This document shows, one piece after another, positions 11,591 through 22,110 of a DNA stretch of 64,000 nucleotides. A program made the position numbers and the translations under genes. The stretch's first letter is position 1. Each line of letters opens with the position of its first letter. The notes under the pieces were generated by a model. The model did no database searches, had not been told where the DNA came from, and saw only the letters and a program-made list of their open reading frames with translations. This stretch comes from Cavia porcellus (Eukaryota; Chordata; Mammalia; Rodentia; Caviidae): the NCBI RefSeq assembly GCF_034190915.1, contig NW_026947488.1, positions 6,272,501-6,336,500 of the forward strand, written 5' to 3'.

Positions 11591-14209
11591 CTATTCATCT
11601 TGTTGGTCGGTCTGTGATGGATCTCCGGTAGGGCAGGTCTGATCTTTAGTCGAGGGCTTTGTCGCCCGTGTCAGTCTCTCCGGTACCCACAGTGGTTCTC
11701 GTCCCGATTTTTGTGGGAAAACACAAACTGCGCCTCGGTTCCAGCTGACCACTGGATCCGGGCCCATCCATTGTCCTGTCAGGACATCTTTCCACTTCAC
11801 CCACCCTTTATGGTTGGGGGAAGGGTTGCAGTGCTCCACGGCTGGGGAGCAATTATCATTATTTAAATTTAAAAAATTGTGTGTGAATAGTGCCATGGAT
11901 AATCGCGCCTTTGGGGCCAGGCCTTGGCCTACTCCCCCTTTTTGTTTTTGTAAAATTTTTTTGAGGCTTTTATGAGCCCTCTCAATGATTTCTTGACCTT
12001 GGGGATTGTATGGGATACCATGTTTTAATTGAAACTCTATCATTTTGCAGAACTCATTGAAGGCTTTGCCTATATAGGCTGGTCCATTATCAGTTTTTAA
12101 TATTTTTGGTTTGCCCCATGCGGCCCAAGCCGCCAGGCAATGATTGATCACATTAGACACTTTTTTACCTGTTTCTGCTGTTGCGAATATGACGTGAGAA
12201 CAGGTGTCTGTGGAAACATGAACATATTTAAGAGTCTCAAACTCCTGTATATGTGTGATGTCCATCTGCCAAACATCACCAGGGATCAAACCTCGAGGGT
12301 TTACTCCCATCGGTATGGCAGGTTTGTATGTGGCACAGGAGCCACATAGTCGCACGATATCTCGTGCATCTGCTCTGGAAACATGGAAATGGTTTGCTAG
12401 TGTCCTGGCATTGACATGAAACTTATCATGGAAGGCACGGGCTCGCTCGACTGGTGTTAGTAAGGTAAAAATCCATAATGGGCGAGTGGCAGTATCAGCA
12501 GCCGCATTCCCCTGTGCCATAGGCCCTGGCAGGGATGTATGTGCTCTTATGTGGGTGGTGAAGACCTTATGGTGTCTGTTCTGAAGCAATGTCTGGATAG
12601 ACAGGAACAGCCCAGCCACTGTGGAAGTGGATCTAATTAAACCGGCAGTCTCAAGCACTTGCATAGCATTGACCACATACCTAGAATCGGAGACAATATT
12701 AATGGCTTCTGAGAACCGTTCAAGAATCATTTTAACGATCTGCAGTTCCACCACCTGAGGCTGATCAGGTTCAAATTGTATGGTAACCGGGGGCTTGCCT
12801 AGGATCACATAGGCGCCTATCCCCGTCTTGGAGCCATCTGTGTATATTGTAGTTGCTGGGACTAATGGCTCAGAGGCAGTAACCTTTGGAAAAATTATAG
12901 GGTGCTGAGTGACAAATGACAAGATAGGGTCTTTAGGGTATTGATTGTTTATATCCCCATGGAAAACACATCTCAGAATGGCCCATGTATCTATGCAGGC
13001 AGCCAGGGTCTTGATCTGGCTGGCGGTATAGGGTACTCGGATGGCTTGTGGTCCTGAGCCAAAATGTTGGACAGCTCCATCATGCGCTTCAAGGGCCAAT
13101 GAAGCGACTGCCTCCGGGTAATGCTCTATGACTTTTGCAGGTGAGACCTTAGGGTGTATCCACAGTAATGGTCCTTTCTGCCAAATCACCGCTGTGGGCT
13201 GTAGACTAGTCTGTAGCAAACAGACATCAAAGGGTCGCCCTGGTTCAATTCTGTGTAAGGTAGCCCCACCTAAGGCTTTTTCCACTCTCTGTAAGGCAGC
13301 GCTTGCCTCAGGAGTGAGCCTCCTGTGGGAGGCTATATCTGGGTCTCCCTTCAGAAGGTCGAACAGGGGTTTGAGATCTGAATTTGGTATATGTAAATAT
13401 GGCCTAATCCAATTAATGTCTCCCAATAGTTTTTGCATGTCATTTAGGGTCCTAACGCCATCCGTCCTAATGGTGACCTTCTGTGGAGAGACTAGCATAG
13501 GGGAGATTTTTGCGCCTAAGTAGGTCACCATTTCTCCTCCCTGAATCTTGTCGGGGGCAACATGCAGATTAGCTTGTCTCAGGGCCTCGACCAACTGGCC
13601 GAGCATATTATTTAGCATGTCTGGGTCCCTGCCGCTGAGCAAAAGGTCGTCCATGTAATGCACACATCTTATCTTGGGAAAGGATTTCCGTAGGGGGGCC
13701 AGTAGGGAATCAAGGTAAATCTGACACATAGTGGGACTGTTGGACATACCTTGGGGCAGCGTTATCCACTCGTATCTGAGATCAGGGCTTTCTTGGTTAA
13801 TGGTGGGTAAAGTAAAGGCGAACCTATGAGTGTCCTCTGGATGCAGGGGGATTGAGAAGAAACAGTCTCTAAGATCTATAACATAAACTGGCCAGGACTG
13901 AGGGATGGCTGAGAGAGCTGGCAGCCCCCTCTGGACCGCCCCCAGGGACTGCATCTGCGCGTTGACCGCCCTTAGATCATGGAGCAGCCTCCATTTGCCA
14001 GACTTTTTCTTAATTATAAAAATGGGGGTGTTCCATGGGGAGGTTGACGGCTTAATGTGTCCTAATCTAAGTTGTGTACTGACTATTTCTGACAAGGCTA
14101 ATAGCTTCTCCTTAGGCAGGGGCCACTGAGGTACCCAAACCGGATCATTTGACCTCCAGGTGATTTTGATCGAAGTGGGTAGGAGAGCTTCTTCAGCGGC
14201 CCCTAAGAA
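11591..14209 (-). CDS. pol: Pol polyprotein: reverse transcriptase, RNase H, integrase (provirus 1)
   Basis: Pol is read by -1 frameshifting from pro; the first codon after the slippery site is at 14209, giving about 872 codons. The N-terminal FLGAAEEALLP and a VPQWPLPKEKL stretch are typical of betaretroviral RT starts. RT has VIDLRD and YMDD catalytic aspartates about 110 and 185 residues in. RNase H has YTDGSK, an E, VSDSRY and an AAADTAT aspartate near residues 458-572. Integrase has the zinc-binding H-x3-H...C-x2-C near 594-625 and a D, D-35-E core (MDI, TDN, IIERA). Compared with provirus 2, several residues differ, including one next to the integrase catalytic Glu, one next to the RT PQGM motif and one before the first RT aspartate. 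Many differences are G-to-A. The frame is complete, but activity is doubtful. Confidence 0.9.
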   Translation of the reverse strand, partial: FLGAAEEALLPTSIKITWRSNDPVWVPQWPLPKEKLLALSEIVSTQLRLGHIKPSTSPWNTPIFIIKKKSGKWRLLHDLRAVNAQMQSLGAVQRGLPALSAIPQSWPVYVIDLRDCFFSIPLHPEDTHRFAFTLPTINQESPDLRYEWITLPQGMSNSPTMCQIYLDSLLAPLRKSFPKIRCVHYMDDLLLSGRDPDMLNNMLGQLVEALRQANLHVAPDKIQGGEMVTYLGAKISPMLVSPQKVTIRTDGVRTLNDMQKLLGDINWIRPYLHIPNSDLKPLFDLLKGDPDIASHRRLTPEASAALQRVEKALGGATLHRIEPGRPFDVCLLQTSLQPTAVIWQKGPLLWIHPKVSPAKVIEHYPEAVASLALEAHDGAVQHFGSGPQAIRVPYTASQIKTLAACIDTWAILRCVFHGDINNQYPKDPILSFVTQHPIIFPKVTASEPLVPATTIYTDGSKTGIGAYVILGKPPVTIQFEPDQPQVVELQIVKMILERFSEAINIVSDSRYVVNAMQVLETAGLIRSTSTVAGLFLSIQTLLQNRHHKVFTTHIRAHTSLPGPMAQGNAAADTATRPLWIFTLLTPVERARAFHDKFHVNARTLANHFHVSRADARDIVRLCGSCATYKPAIPMGVNPRGLIPGDVWQMDITHIQEFETLKYVHVSTDTCSHVIFATAETGKKVSNVINHCLAAWAAWGKPKILKTDNGPAYIGKAFNEFCKMIEFQLKHGIPYNPQGQEIIERAHKSLKKILQKQKGGVGQGLAPKARLSMALFTHNFLNLNNDNCSPAVEHCNPSPNHKGWVKWKDVLTGQWMGPDPVVSWNRGAVCVFPQKSGREPLWVPERLTRATKPSTKDQTCPTGDPSQTDQQDE

Positions 14210-15102
14210 AAACCCAGCCCTTGCCTACCTTTTTTGTTCTCTACTGGTATTGGGGATGTCCGACCCTGTAGGGCATTGCCCAAGCCTTTGCCGGGGGTAT
14301 ATCCCTGGTTCCTGAGTATATCCTTAGCCTGGGGGGAGCAGTTTGACGTAAGCGTGACATCCATCTGAGTGAGGATGTCCCTTCCCCATAGAGACACTGG
14401 CAACTGCAACACAAATGGTTGGAAATGGCCCTGATGACCCTCCTCATCGCACCAGAGCAGGGTTGAAGCACTAACCTGAGGAGCTGACACCATCCCCAGG
14501 CCCTGCAGCGTGTTATCTGCAGTGTTGGTGGGCCAGTTGGAGGGCCAATCCTTTCTAGAGATAATGGAATGGTCAGCTCCTGTGTCTAGGAGCCCTGTTA
14601 TACTCTTGCCGTTGACCTTAAGTGAGAGCATGGGCCTTTTATCAAGTATTATATGGAGTCCCTCGAAGACTTCCCCTGAGGAACCGAAACCTTGACTTTT
14701 TTTAATTTTCTGCTTTGAGGGGAATCTCTTGTGGAGACTGGGGAGCAGCAAGAGCTGCGCTATCTTGTCTCCTTTATTGATTACCATAGTACCCACAAGA
14801 GATTGAACCATAATTTTAATGTGTCCTGTGTAGTCTGAGTCTATGACCCCCGGGACTACTATGAGACCCCGAAGGGCCGTGGAGGATTTCCCGATCACCA
14901 GACCCACGGAATTTTCGGGTAACGGTCCCTTAAAGGTGGTTTCAGCCACTTGAACACCCATATCAGGCACTAATATAAGTCTGGAGGCGACACTGAGGTC
15001 CACACCTGCTGACCCAGGGGTGGCCCTTGTTGAAGGCTGCCATCCTGAGCTGTCCTGTCTCTGGGGCGGGGGCCCGCCTGTGAAGGGGGCCCCCTCTGGC
15101 CG
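14203..15102 (-). CDS. pro: Pro: dUTPase, aspartic protease and G-patch (provirus 1)
   Basis: Pro is read by -1 frameshift from gag at 15102-15108 and is open to its stop at 14203. The N-terminal half is a trimeric-type dUTPase, which hydrolyses dUTP. It shows GVIDSDYTG (motif 3), GDKIAQLLLLP (motif 4) and a truncated FGSSG (motif 5). The retroviral aspartic protease follows with LLDTGADHS and a conserved WGRDIL near its end. A C-terminal G-patch (GYTPGKGLG, QGLGF) is found in betaretroviral proteases. Four codons between dUTPase motif 4 and the motif-5 remnant, and in motif 2, show R/E-to-K differences from provirus 2, all from G-to-A. Confidence 0.9.
   Translation of the reverse strand, partial: RPEGAPFTGGPPPQRQDSSGWQPSTRATPGSAGVDLSVASRLILVPDMGVQVAETTFKGPLPENSVGLVIGKSSTALRGLIVVPGVIDSDYTGHIKIMVQSLVGTMVINKGDKIAQLLLLPSLHKRFPSKQKIKKSQGFGSSGEVFEGLHIILDKRPMLSLKVNGKSITGLLDTGADHSIISRKDWPSNWPTNTADNTLQGLGMVSAPQVSASTLLWCDEEGHQGHFQPFVLQLPVSLWGRDILTQMDVTLTSNCSPQAKDILRNQGYTPGKGLGNALQGRTSPIPVENKKGRQGLGFS
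14209..14215 (-). promoter_or_regulatory. pro-pol -1 frameshift heptamer G GGT TTT (provirus 1)
   Basis: On the minus strand GGGTTTT occurs in the pro frame as G GGT TTT, just upstream of the pro stop. An in-frame stop in the pol frame lies a few codons upstream, so entry to pol must occur at or after this site. Confidence 0.8.
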
Positions 15103-16652
15103 TTTTTTGGCCCTCTAGCATCTCGTCCACAAATACGGTTGCCCTGAGCATCAAAGACCGACCTACACTCCTCAGCTTTGTGTGATCCCCTCTTGCATCG
15201 CCCACAAACATATGGTTCTTCATTCCTAGGGCGAGGCCTAGCATCTGTATTGTTTGGGCAATGACGTTTAATGTGTCCTGGCTCCCCACAGGCAAAACAC
15301 CCTTTAGCCTTACATTCCCCTTCTAACCCTCGAGGTCCCCTCTGTTGTACAGCCGCGGCCAGGAGAGCAGCCACTCCCGAGTTGGAGAGCGGCCCCCCTA
15401 TCTCTCTGCATATCCTAATCCAGGCGTTGAGGTCCTTGTTCTTATGAGGAGCTATCGCTGCCTTGCACTCCTTTGTACATTGCTCAAGAATCAGCTGCCT
15501 TACCAGCGGTCGAGCCACTCCCGGATCAGAAAATATCTTATCGGCAGCATCTTGCATTCGGGCCACAAAGTCAACAAATGGCTCTGTGGTACCCTGAATT
15601 ATTTTTGAAAGACACAAGGAGGCTGTTCCGGCACCACTTACCTGCTTCCAGGCGCGGAGCCCTATGGCGTTGATTTGTTCATAGACAGCGCCGGGGAACT
15701 GAGTCTGATCATCAGCGTGCCGACCTTCTCCCATAAGCATTTCCTTGTTCCACCCCCGGTTTCCCCGACTGGCGTTTCTCTCAGCCTGCTCTGCAGAGAA
15801 CTCTGCGTACCAGGCTCGCCAATCCAGGTAACTACCCGAGGGCAGACACGCCTTTGCCAGCTGAATCCAGTCCGCGGGGGTGAGGGGCCCAGAAGACAGG
15901 TTCTCCAGCATGGCAATGGTGTAAGGCGCAGTCGGCCCAAAGGTTGTAACTGCATTTTTAAGTTCTCTAATCTGCTTTATCTCAAAAGGCTCCCATGCAT
16001 TACGTCCCTGGCCCATAGCTACTTGTACAGGAAATATCCCGTAGGGGCCACTATCTATCCCAGGTGGTGGATGTACCTCATGAGACAAACGTCCCCCCTG
16101 CCAAAGCCGCCTGTAAAAATACCGACCCGCCGGCGGCGGAGCATAAGACGGCGGCCGTGATTGGGCGGAAAATGGGGGCCCGTGCATCACTTCCTGTTCT
16201 GGCGAAGGGGAAGGGAGCTCCCGGGCGGCCGCCTCGTGGCGAGGGATCGCTTCCGGGAACAGCCCCCAAGGTGGGGCGGAAGGCTTCGCCTCCCTCTCGC
16301 GCCGGGGAGCGCTCAGGAGCTCTCTACTCCTCCGCAGACCAAGTTGAGCGGAGCGCAATTCACGGCGCAACGCTGGGAAAGAACCCTGCGACTCCTTATC
16401 GAGCGACTTAGGCTCCTGACAGCTGGTCTCTTTGGCCTCCTTGCCATTCAACTTTCCCTCGTCCTCGGAGTCAGACGACTCCGAGGCTAGAGCCCCATCC
16501 TTCTCCTTAGCATCTTTGTTCCCCTTGACGGGCCCCTCTCGGGAGCTCCCCGACTGGGCCTGCTCAAATACCCTGCGTACTTTTGTAAGCTCTTGAGAGC
16601 TTTCTCCACAACCACCCTCGCTCTTAGTGTTGCTACCTAGCATGTTTCCCAT
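14970..16652 (-). CDS. gag: Gag polyprotein (provirus 1)
   Basis: This is a 560-codon virion structural precursor starting MGNMLGSN, with Gly2 available for myristoylation. Residues 10-120 are charged, rich in K/E/S, with an acidic SDSEDE run. No folded matrix domain is apparent. Late-domain motifs PSAP (124-127) and PPSY (167-170) follow. Capsid occupies about 200-430 and includes a major homology region QGTTEPFVDFVARMQDAADK near 353-372. Nucleocapsid has two CCHC knuckles, C452-C465 and C483-C496. It ends PPDLY. Gag differs from the provirus 2 copy at only a handful of residues. The start was chosen because it is the first ATG after the leader and gives the MG myristoylation context. Confidence 0.93.
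   Translation of the reverse strand: MGNMLGSNTKSEGGCGESSQELTKVRRVFEQAQSGSSREGPVKGNKDAKEKDGALASESSDSEDEGKLNGKEAKETSCQEPKSLDKESQGSFPALRRELRSAQLGLRRSRELLSAPRREREAKPSAPPWGLFPEAIPRHEAAARELPSPSPEQEVMHGPPFSAQSRPPSYAPPPAGRYFYRRLWQGGRLSHEVHPPPGIDSGPYGIFPVQVAMGQGRNAWEPFEIKQIRELKNAVTTFGPTAPYTIAMLENLSSGPLTPADWIQLAKACLPSGSYLDWRAWYAEFSAEQAERNASRGNRGWNKEMLMGEGRHADDQTQFPGAVYEQINAIGLRAWKQVSGAGTASLCLSKIIQGTTEPFVDFVARMQDAADKIFSDPGVARPLVRQLILEQCTKECKAAIAPHKNKDLNAWIRICREIGGPLSNSGVAALLAAAVQQRGPRGLEGECKAKGCFACGEPGHIKRHCPNNTDARPRPRNEEPYVCGRCKRGSHKAEECRSVFDAQGNRICGRDARGPKNGQRGPPSQAGPRPRDRTAQDGSLQQGPPLGQQVWTSVSPPDLY
15102..15108 (-). promoter_or_regulatory. gag-pro -1 frameshift heptamer A AAA AAC (provirus 1)
   Basis: On the minus strand AAAAAAC lies in the gag frame as A AAA AAC, the heptamer used at many betaretroviral gag-pro junctions. 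A GC-rich, self-complementary stretch follows within 10 bases, as expected for a stimulatory pseudoknot. Confidence 0.88.
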
Positions 16653-16831
16653 CTTTTAATATGTTACTCACCGCGTGAGGCCCAAGGAATCCGCCACTTA
16701 CGCGTGAGCCTGAGGGGAGTCTAAAAGCCCTGTAGGTGCGCGCCACCCAGAGCCCAGGCTTATCCCCAACTCACCTGTCTCGCAGCTCTGTACTGGAGCG
16801 TTGTCCGCTGTCACGTCTCGGGGGTGATCAG

Positions 16832-16849
16832 TCCCCGTGCGGGCCTCCA
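16832..16849 (-). other. Primer-binding site of provirus 1
   Basis: On the sense strand TGGAGGCCCGCACGGGGA lies two bases inside the 5' LTR. The first nine bases match the 3' end expected for a tRNA-Thr ending GGGCCTCCA, but the remainder matches poorly. The tRNA identity is therefore uncertain. Confidence 0.6.
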
Positions 16850-16851
16850 AA

Positions 16852-17273
16852 TGTCGATGTCGCTCCCGGCCGGCAGGAAGGACACACGACAAAGCCTGGC
16901 AGTGGACAACCTTTTCTTTTATTTTCCTTCTCCGTATAGCCTGCCCTGGGATCGCTCCCAGCCGAAGCCTCCTTTGGTCCGCTCCCCGCGGCTCCTTCTG
17001 GGCTTCTACTTCCGGGCTTCTTCTTCCCCCCCAGGGGTGGCACCAGTATATATACGGATACAGTGTCCAATCATGTTAAAGTAAGCAAGGCAAGCTGATT
17101 GGCTAACATCATCAGTTGCCAGGCAGACTATATTGTTGAGCGGGTTGCTTACGCGGTAAGCAGGAAACTAACGTGCTCGATGGGAGGGGTAATCTACCTC
17201 AGGCTTTACTCTTTACTACAGGCCTCACGTCCGCCAAGTGAGGCGACCAGGCTCAGGGCTGCGGCTCCCAACA
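16852..17273 (-). repeat. 5' LTR of provirus 1 (promoter LTR)
   Basis: The LTR is 422 bp with TG...CA ends. On the sense (minus) strand the TATATATA box corresponds to plus positions 17047-17054, and the AATAAA to TTTATT at 16918-16923. An AGCCAATCAG CCAAT box lies upstream of the TATA box. Transcription would run leftward, away from provirus 2. It differs from its partner LTR at 4 sites by eye. Confidence 0.95.
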
Positions 17274-17279
17274 CCCCAG
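17274..17279. repeat. Target-site duplication of provirus 1 (right copy)
   Basis: CCCCAG follows the LTR end CCCAACA and matches 10669-10674 exactly. Confidence 0.95.
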
Positions 17280-18649
17280 AGGAAGAAAGAAAGCTTTCTG
17301 GTCTTGTGGGGACCAGCAAAGCCCCCAGGAAGGCTTTAGCTTTTCCAGCCTGATTCCCAGGGCCATGGCTAACCAGTCACCAAATTCCAGGCTGCAGTTC
17401 AGCCCCGCCCGTGGCTGGGAACCTGGCCCTAGGTGGGTGATGGAGCCGCATCTGTCTCTCAGGGCTGAGTGGCAATTCCATAAACAGCAGCTGGAGACCA
17501 CACTTGTGATCTCACGGTCCAGGAAGAGGCTGGTCTGGGAAGGTGCACTGGGTCTCTAAGCCAGGATATTGGTGAGGTCACACTCCTTCTGGAAGCTCCC
17601 ACGGGCTCACCTGCCCCACACCGAGCGGCCCCTCACCTGTGGTCTCTTCCTTCACATTCACTGCTCACTGCAGCCCCCAACACAGATGCTGTGGCCTGCT
17701 CTCCTCCTCCGGGGACCTCCTGGTGGTGCTGGGTCCACCCAGTAACAGGACAGTCGCAGTGCAGTTGGTCAGCACTTTGACCTACTATACCTGACCCGCC
17801 TGCCCTTGAGGAAAGGACGCTCCGTCTGGCATCCACCTGCCTGAGGGTCCTGGTTCCCCTGTCTGTGGCATGGGGGAGGCTGCTGCTCTCCAGAGGGTCC
17901 CCCCGAGGCTGTGAGGAGAGAGCAGAGTCCTGAGCTCAGGGCCCATAATGAGTCACGGTACCGGCTGGGTCAGCAAGCATTTCCGACCCTTGTGTGGATT
18001 TTGGAAGAAAATCAGCATTTAGTTTGGACAATTAAATAACAGAATCAACTCAAACTGGGCCTCGGAGCCTGTGTCCCGCAGCCCTGGTGTCGGCCACTCT
18101 GCTTGGCTGGGATAAAGAGGGCAGTGTGAGTCCTACCTTGCCCCACAGCCTCCGAGGGCTCTAAAGAGGAGGACAGAGTCTGCAGGGCCCCAGAGGGTCT
18201 GGGAAACTGAGTCACAAAGATCTTGGTGCTACCCTTACCTTAGATTCCCTTCAGGAAATAAAGAAATGGAGCATGTGGTAGTTTGAGGCTTCAAAGGCAC
18301 GCTGCATGAAGCAGTTGCTCAACAAACATTCTTCGTGCTGATGCACAGAGCCTTAGGAAAGGACGGGCAGGATGCCACCTGGCCTGGTCAGTGCTGAAGG
18401 TCCTAGACCACAAGCTGGCAGTGCCAGCCCCAGACACTGTAGGAGCCCAGGAAGGGTCTGGTACGTGGAGGTGCATAGGACAGGGAGCCAGGAAGGCCAG
18501 GAGACTGAAGTCCAATGCCTGGCTTTGCGGCTGCTGGGCTGAGCCTCAGTTTCCCCTCCTTGCAGATACAAATTTGGTTGGTGCTGTGTGGCCCTCTCCT
18601 TAAGGAAAAACAAAAAGCTACAGCCGTAGAACCCCAAAGCCGTGGTGGC
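17280..18649. other. Unique non-coding sequence
   Basis: No gene was recognised. A GAGCCTCAGTTTCCCCTCC stretch near 18540 resembles a MIR core, but is too short to annotate. Confidence 0.45.
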
Positions 18650-18840
18650 TGTCTTGGTTACTCTTCTCTTACTGCTGGGACAAAATATCCGACGCCCAGA
18701 ATGAAGGGAGGAAAGGTTTATTTAGCTCACTGTTTGTGGAGGTTTCAGTCCCTAATCAGCTGGCTCCAGGGCAGGGTGGCACAGCACTGGGGCAACGCCT
18801 CAAGGCAGCAGCCATCAAAGCAGGCTGAGCAAAAGGAAAG
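18650..18840 (-). mobile_element. ERVL-MaLR-type LTR fragment, antisense
   Basis: It begins TGTCTTGGTTACTC and continues with GCTGGGACAAAATATCCGA, then GGAGGAAAGGTTTATTTAGC and GGTTTCAGTCCCTAATCAGCTGG. This is the reverse complement of the family seen in sense at 5655. The right end fades after about 18840. Confidence 0.6.
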
Positions 18841-21128
18841 GAAGAGCAGCCACCCCATCTCCAGGCCCCTTGTGGCACTCACAAAATCCCCTGCCCTCCT
18901 CTTGCACAGGAGGAGGATATTTATAAAGAATCCTGGCTCCCTGCAGAGTCTCTTGGTTAAACTTCTACACTGCTCAGGCTGACACAATGTGTCAACCATA
19001 ACAGTGGGTTTATCCTCAGTGTGCCCTGGCCTCCTAGTCCGCAGCAGCTTCTGTGGGAAGTGTGGGGGCTCAAGAGACCAAGCCTACCAACCACAGAAGC
19101 CACTGGTGGTCAGAGCTCACTGACCAATGAGGAACCAGGGGCACAGAGAGGGAAGGACCTGGCGGAAGGACACGCTGCTTAGAGAGCAGGGTTGGGGCGC
19201 CAGCTGCCCTGTTCCTTGGCCCCATGAGAGCCACAAAAGCAGCCAGGTGAGAGGAGCCCTGGCTGGCATGCAAGGAGGCGAGCGTGACAACACAAGGAGG
19301 GACCCAACTCCAGCCCGGCCCTGCCTTGCTCCGTCCTCCTGCTCCTGCCCAGCCCAGCACTGCTGAGAGTGAATTACAGGTTTAATGACCCCGCGTGAGC
19401 CGCAATGATCCTACAGCCCTGTCCCAAGCAACCTCCTCATTTCTATTGGTTTGCACGGGGCAAAGTTACCCAGAAACTGCCCGCATGCCGGCCTCTCCAG
19501 GGTCCCTCGCCACGTGGAGTGGCCCAGGCCTCCCGCCAATGGCACCCGGGCCTCTGGACCACGTCTGCTCACAAACCCATGCGGAACCAGTGATCCCTTC
19601 GCTGGTGGACATGCGGGGAAGCCGCTCTGTTGGCTGAGCTTGGAAATTATTCCGCAGCTGAACATTTCTCCATGTCTAGACAAGAAGTATTGCCCGCCTG
19701 CCCAAAATATTAAAATTTCATGCTCTGCTCTCCAGAGAGACCTTTCGAGTGTAAACATGTGGAGGCCGTTTGGATTCTCTTCCTTTCATCTGCTTTAGAG
19801 GCCTCTTCATCACCAGGGACGTGGGCTGTGTGATGCGAGGCGACTGCATCTCAGAGGCTGTCACAACTGGGGACGCATCCTGCAGGGACCCTTGGTCACC
19901 ATCTGGCCTCCAGCCCCTGAGCGTGTTTCTCCCTGTGAGGATGGGGTGCACTGAGCCCTGGGGTCACTGCAGTGTGGAGGATGGTAAAGGAGACACCCAC
20001 AGCCCCGGGGACCAGTGTCACCCCAGAATCACTGCCCACCAGGGGCCTCAGAAAGTGGGTAGGAGCAGTGGACTCAGATCTGATCGGGCTAAGACGCAGC
20101 TGTACTGGAATAGAGCGGGTCCTGATCCAGTGTGACCAGTGTCCTTGGAGAAGGAACAGAAGTCCACAGAGACGAAAGGGCAGACGACAGACATGGGGCA
20201 GGCTGTGTGATGGAAGACAGAGAGGCTGGGGTTCAAGACTCTGAGCCAGAAAATGCCCTGGGCTCAGCCCCCAGGGAACCAGGCCCCCTCAAGCCCTTGA
20301 CCTCAGACTTTCAGGCTGCAGCAAAGGCCTGGGGCAAGGCTGAGCATTCTTTGTTACCCACACGGCTCTCAGCGTCTTGTCCTAGCAACCCTGGGAAACT
20401 AAAAAGCCACATCAAAACACTCACAGAGTATCAGATACTCAACCCATGTGGGCTGTGATCCTCACAAGACAGCCACCAGCCCATTTCACAGGTGGGGAAG
20501 CTGAGGGCTCCGAAGCCCACCGGGTGCTGGGTGCAGAGTGGCAGCAACAGGGTCCTGGGTGGATGCAGCAGAGGCACATGCAAAGGTCCTGTATAGGAGA
20601 ACTTGGGGCTCATTTGAGGAACTGCAAGCTTCCAATGAGGCCACACCCTGGGGTGCAGGGGAACCAGTAGGCAGGGGAGCAGAGGGAAAGATGGACAAGG
20701 AGGTTCGGGAGTGGAGGGGAGTCAGGCTGTGTCCTGGAGACTGTGATGGCCACAGAAGGGGCCATGCAACATGTAAATCAGGAAGGCTTGTTCTCCCAGG
20801 GGCCCCCTTCCTGCCAGGATTGATGAGGAGGGGGAGGCCAGCTGGGTCCTCCAGGGGCCACCGAGGGCAGCAGCGATGGGTGAGGCGCCCTGGGAGGGGC
20901 TGCACAGAAGCCCGAGCAGGCTCCTTCCAAAGCTGGTATGGTCAGTGTCACCTGCAGGGCTTTTGGGCCCTCAGCCAGAGGCCCCAGAGCACCAAGGCGA
21001 CTGTCGCACACCCTCTGTAGTACCCTAATGTAATCCCCAGCCTTGGCTCCACTTGGGGATTGTCATATTTCTTGGCACTGTCGTTGATTTGGTTTTTCTT
21101 GGTGCAGGTGTTCGTTTGTCTGTTCAGT
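18841..21128. other. Unique non-coding sequence
   Basis: About 2.3 kb without a recognised gene. A MIR-like segment (GTATCAGATACTCAACCCATGTG...CCCATTTCACAGGTGGGGAAGCTGAGG) lies near 20428-20510. The rest is G+C-rich with short frames on both strands. Confidence 0.45.
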
Positions 21129-21234
21129 TTTGAGACAGGGTCTCCCTGGATAGCCCAGCTGGCCTCAGACTCATCACCCTCCTGCGTTAGCCTCCTGAGT
21201 GCTGGGATTACAAGCACGCACCACCACACCTGAC
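21129..21234 (-). mobile_element. B1-type SINE, antisense, 5'-truncated or diverged
   Basis: The plus strand reads TTTTGAGACAGGGTCTCCCT, then GCCCAGCTGGCCTCAGACTC and CCTCCTGAGTGCTGGGATTA, then CACCACCACACCTG. This is the reverse complement of a B1 SINE. Confidence 0.88.
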
Positions 21235-22073
21235 TTATCTATTTAATTAAACTTACCTATTTAATTCTACTCCCAATTTCTCTAACCCTAACAGACCCCA
21301 TGAAAAGGAACTTAACTGAGCAGGCTGGACCCACTGCTGGGGCCGGTGTCCTAATTCACAGTATAACAAGTAATGTGGGGCTGGTCGGTTCCTCTCGCAA
21401 AGGCACCCCTTCATCGGGTTCCAGGGTGCTCCGACACAGGGCACTCAAGGTCTCCCAAGTGAGGAAACTGGGGCTAAGGAAGCTGGAGACTTGCACCAAA
21501 ACAAGCCAGGGGTGGCAGAGCATCACCCCAACCCTCGCCCACTGCATCCCTTCCCCTGTCTCTCCCAAGCAGTAAGGCTGGGAACCGCCGAGCCCTGCAC
21601 TCCCCGCGCCCCTACGACTCTCAGCGGCTGCACTGCCAACGCTGATCTGTCCGGAGGAGGAATCGACCATAGTTCCTCCAGGACGGGAGCTGATCTGTCC
21701 GGTTGCCAGCTGTATCCCAGGGCCCACTGGCCACAACCCTGCCCGGCACGTAGTGGGAGCTTTATCAACATTCAAGTCTTCCACCACATCACCTGTGAGA
21801 GCCGGGACTGGTCTGTCTCCTTTGCTCCTGACTGCAGCGGCCCAGACCCCGTCTGGCCCATCGTCATTACCCAAGAAATATCCACTGAGCGGCTCGGTGA
21901 ATGACTGAAGAGTGAAAACAGTCTAAATGGTGTTTGACATAGTCTGTCTGAACCCATCTGGTCCGTAAGCAGAATTCAGCCCGACCACAGAGTGACCAGG
22001 GAGGGGAGGAAGGCTGTAAATGGTTCCCTCACACGGGCAGCCCCGAGCTGATGCTGCTCCCTCCACACACGTA

Positions 22074-22108
<35 letters not shown>
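22074..22108. repeat. (CA)n microsatellite
   Basis: An uninterrupted run of CA dinucleotides of about 17 units. Confidence 0.95.

Positions 22109-22110
<2 letters not shown>

Larger units (their letters stand above)
10675..17273 (-). mobile_element. Provirus 1: full-length env-less class II ERV
   Basis: This 6599-bp element reads leftward: 5' LTR (16852-17273), primer-binding site, leader, gag, pro, pol, a CTE-like hairpin, polypurine tract, 3' LTR (10675-11096). Both LTRs are 422 bp and differ at 4 positions by eye. A perfect 6-bp target duplication brackets the element. Gag, pro and pol frames are all open, with two in-phase -1 slippery heptamers. No env exists: only about 495 bp separate pol from the 3' LTR. 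The closest known architecture is a class II ERV such as IAP/MusD-like or type D-related elements, because pro carries dUTPase and a G-patch. It is nearly identical to provirus 2. G-to-A differences are over-represented, so open frames need not mean active proteins. Confidence 0.95.

Noticed and set aside
15345..16490. Plus-strand open frames across provirus 1 (87-161 codons)
   Set aside because: They are antisense shadows of gag; the mirror frames exist in provirus 2.
22074..22108. CRISPR-like or functional tandem array
   Set aside because: A plain CA microsatellite.
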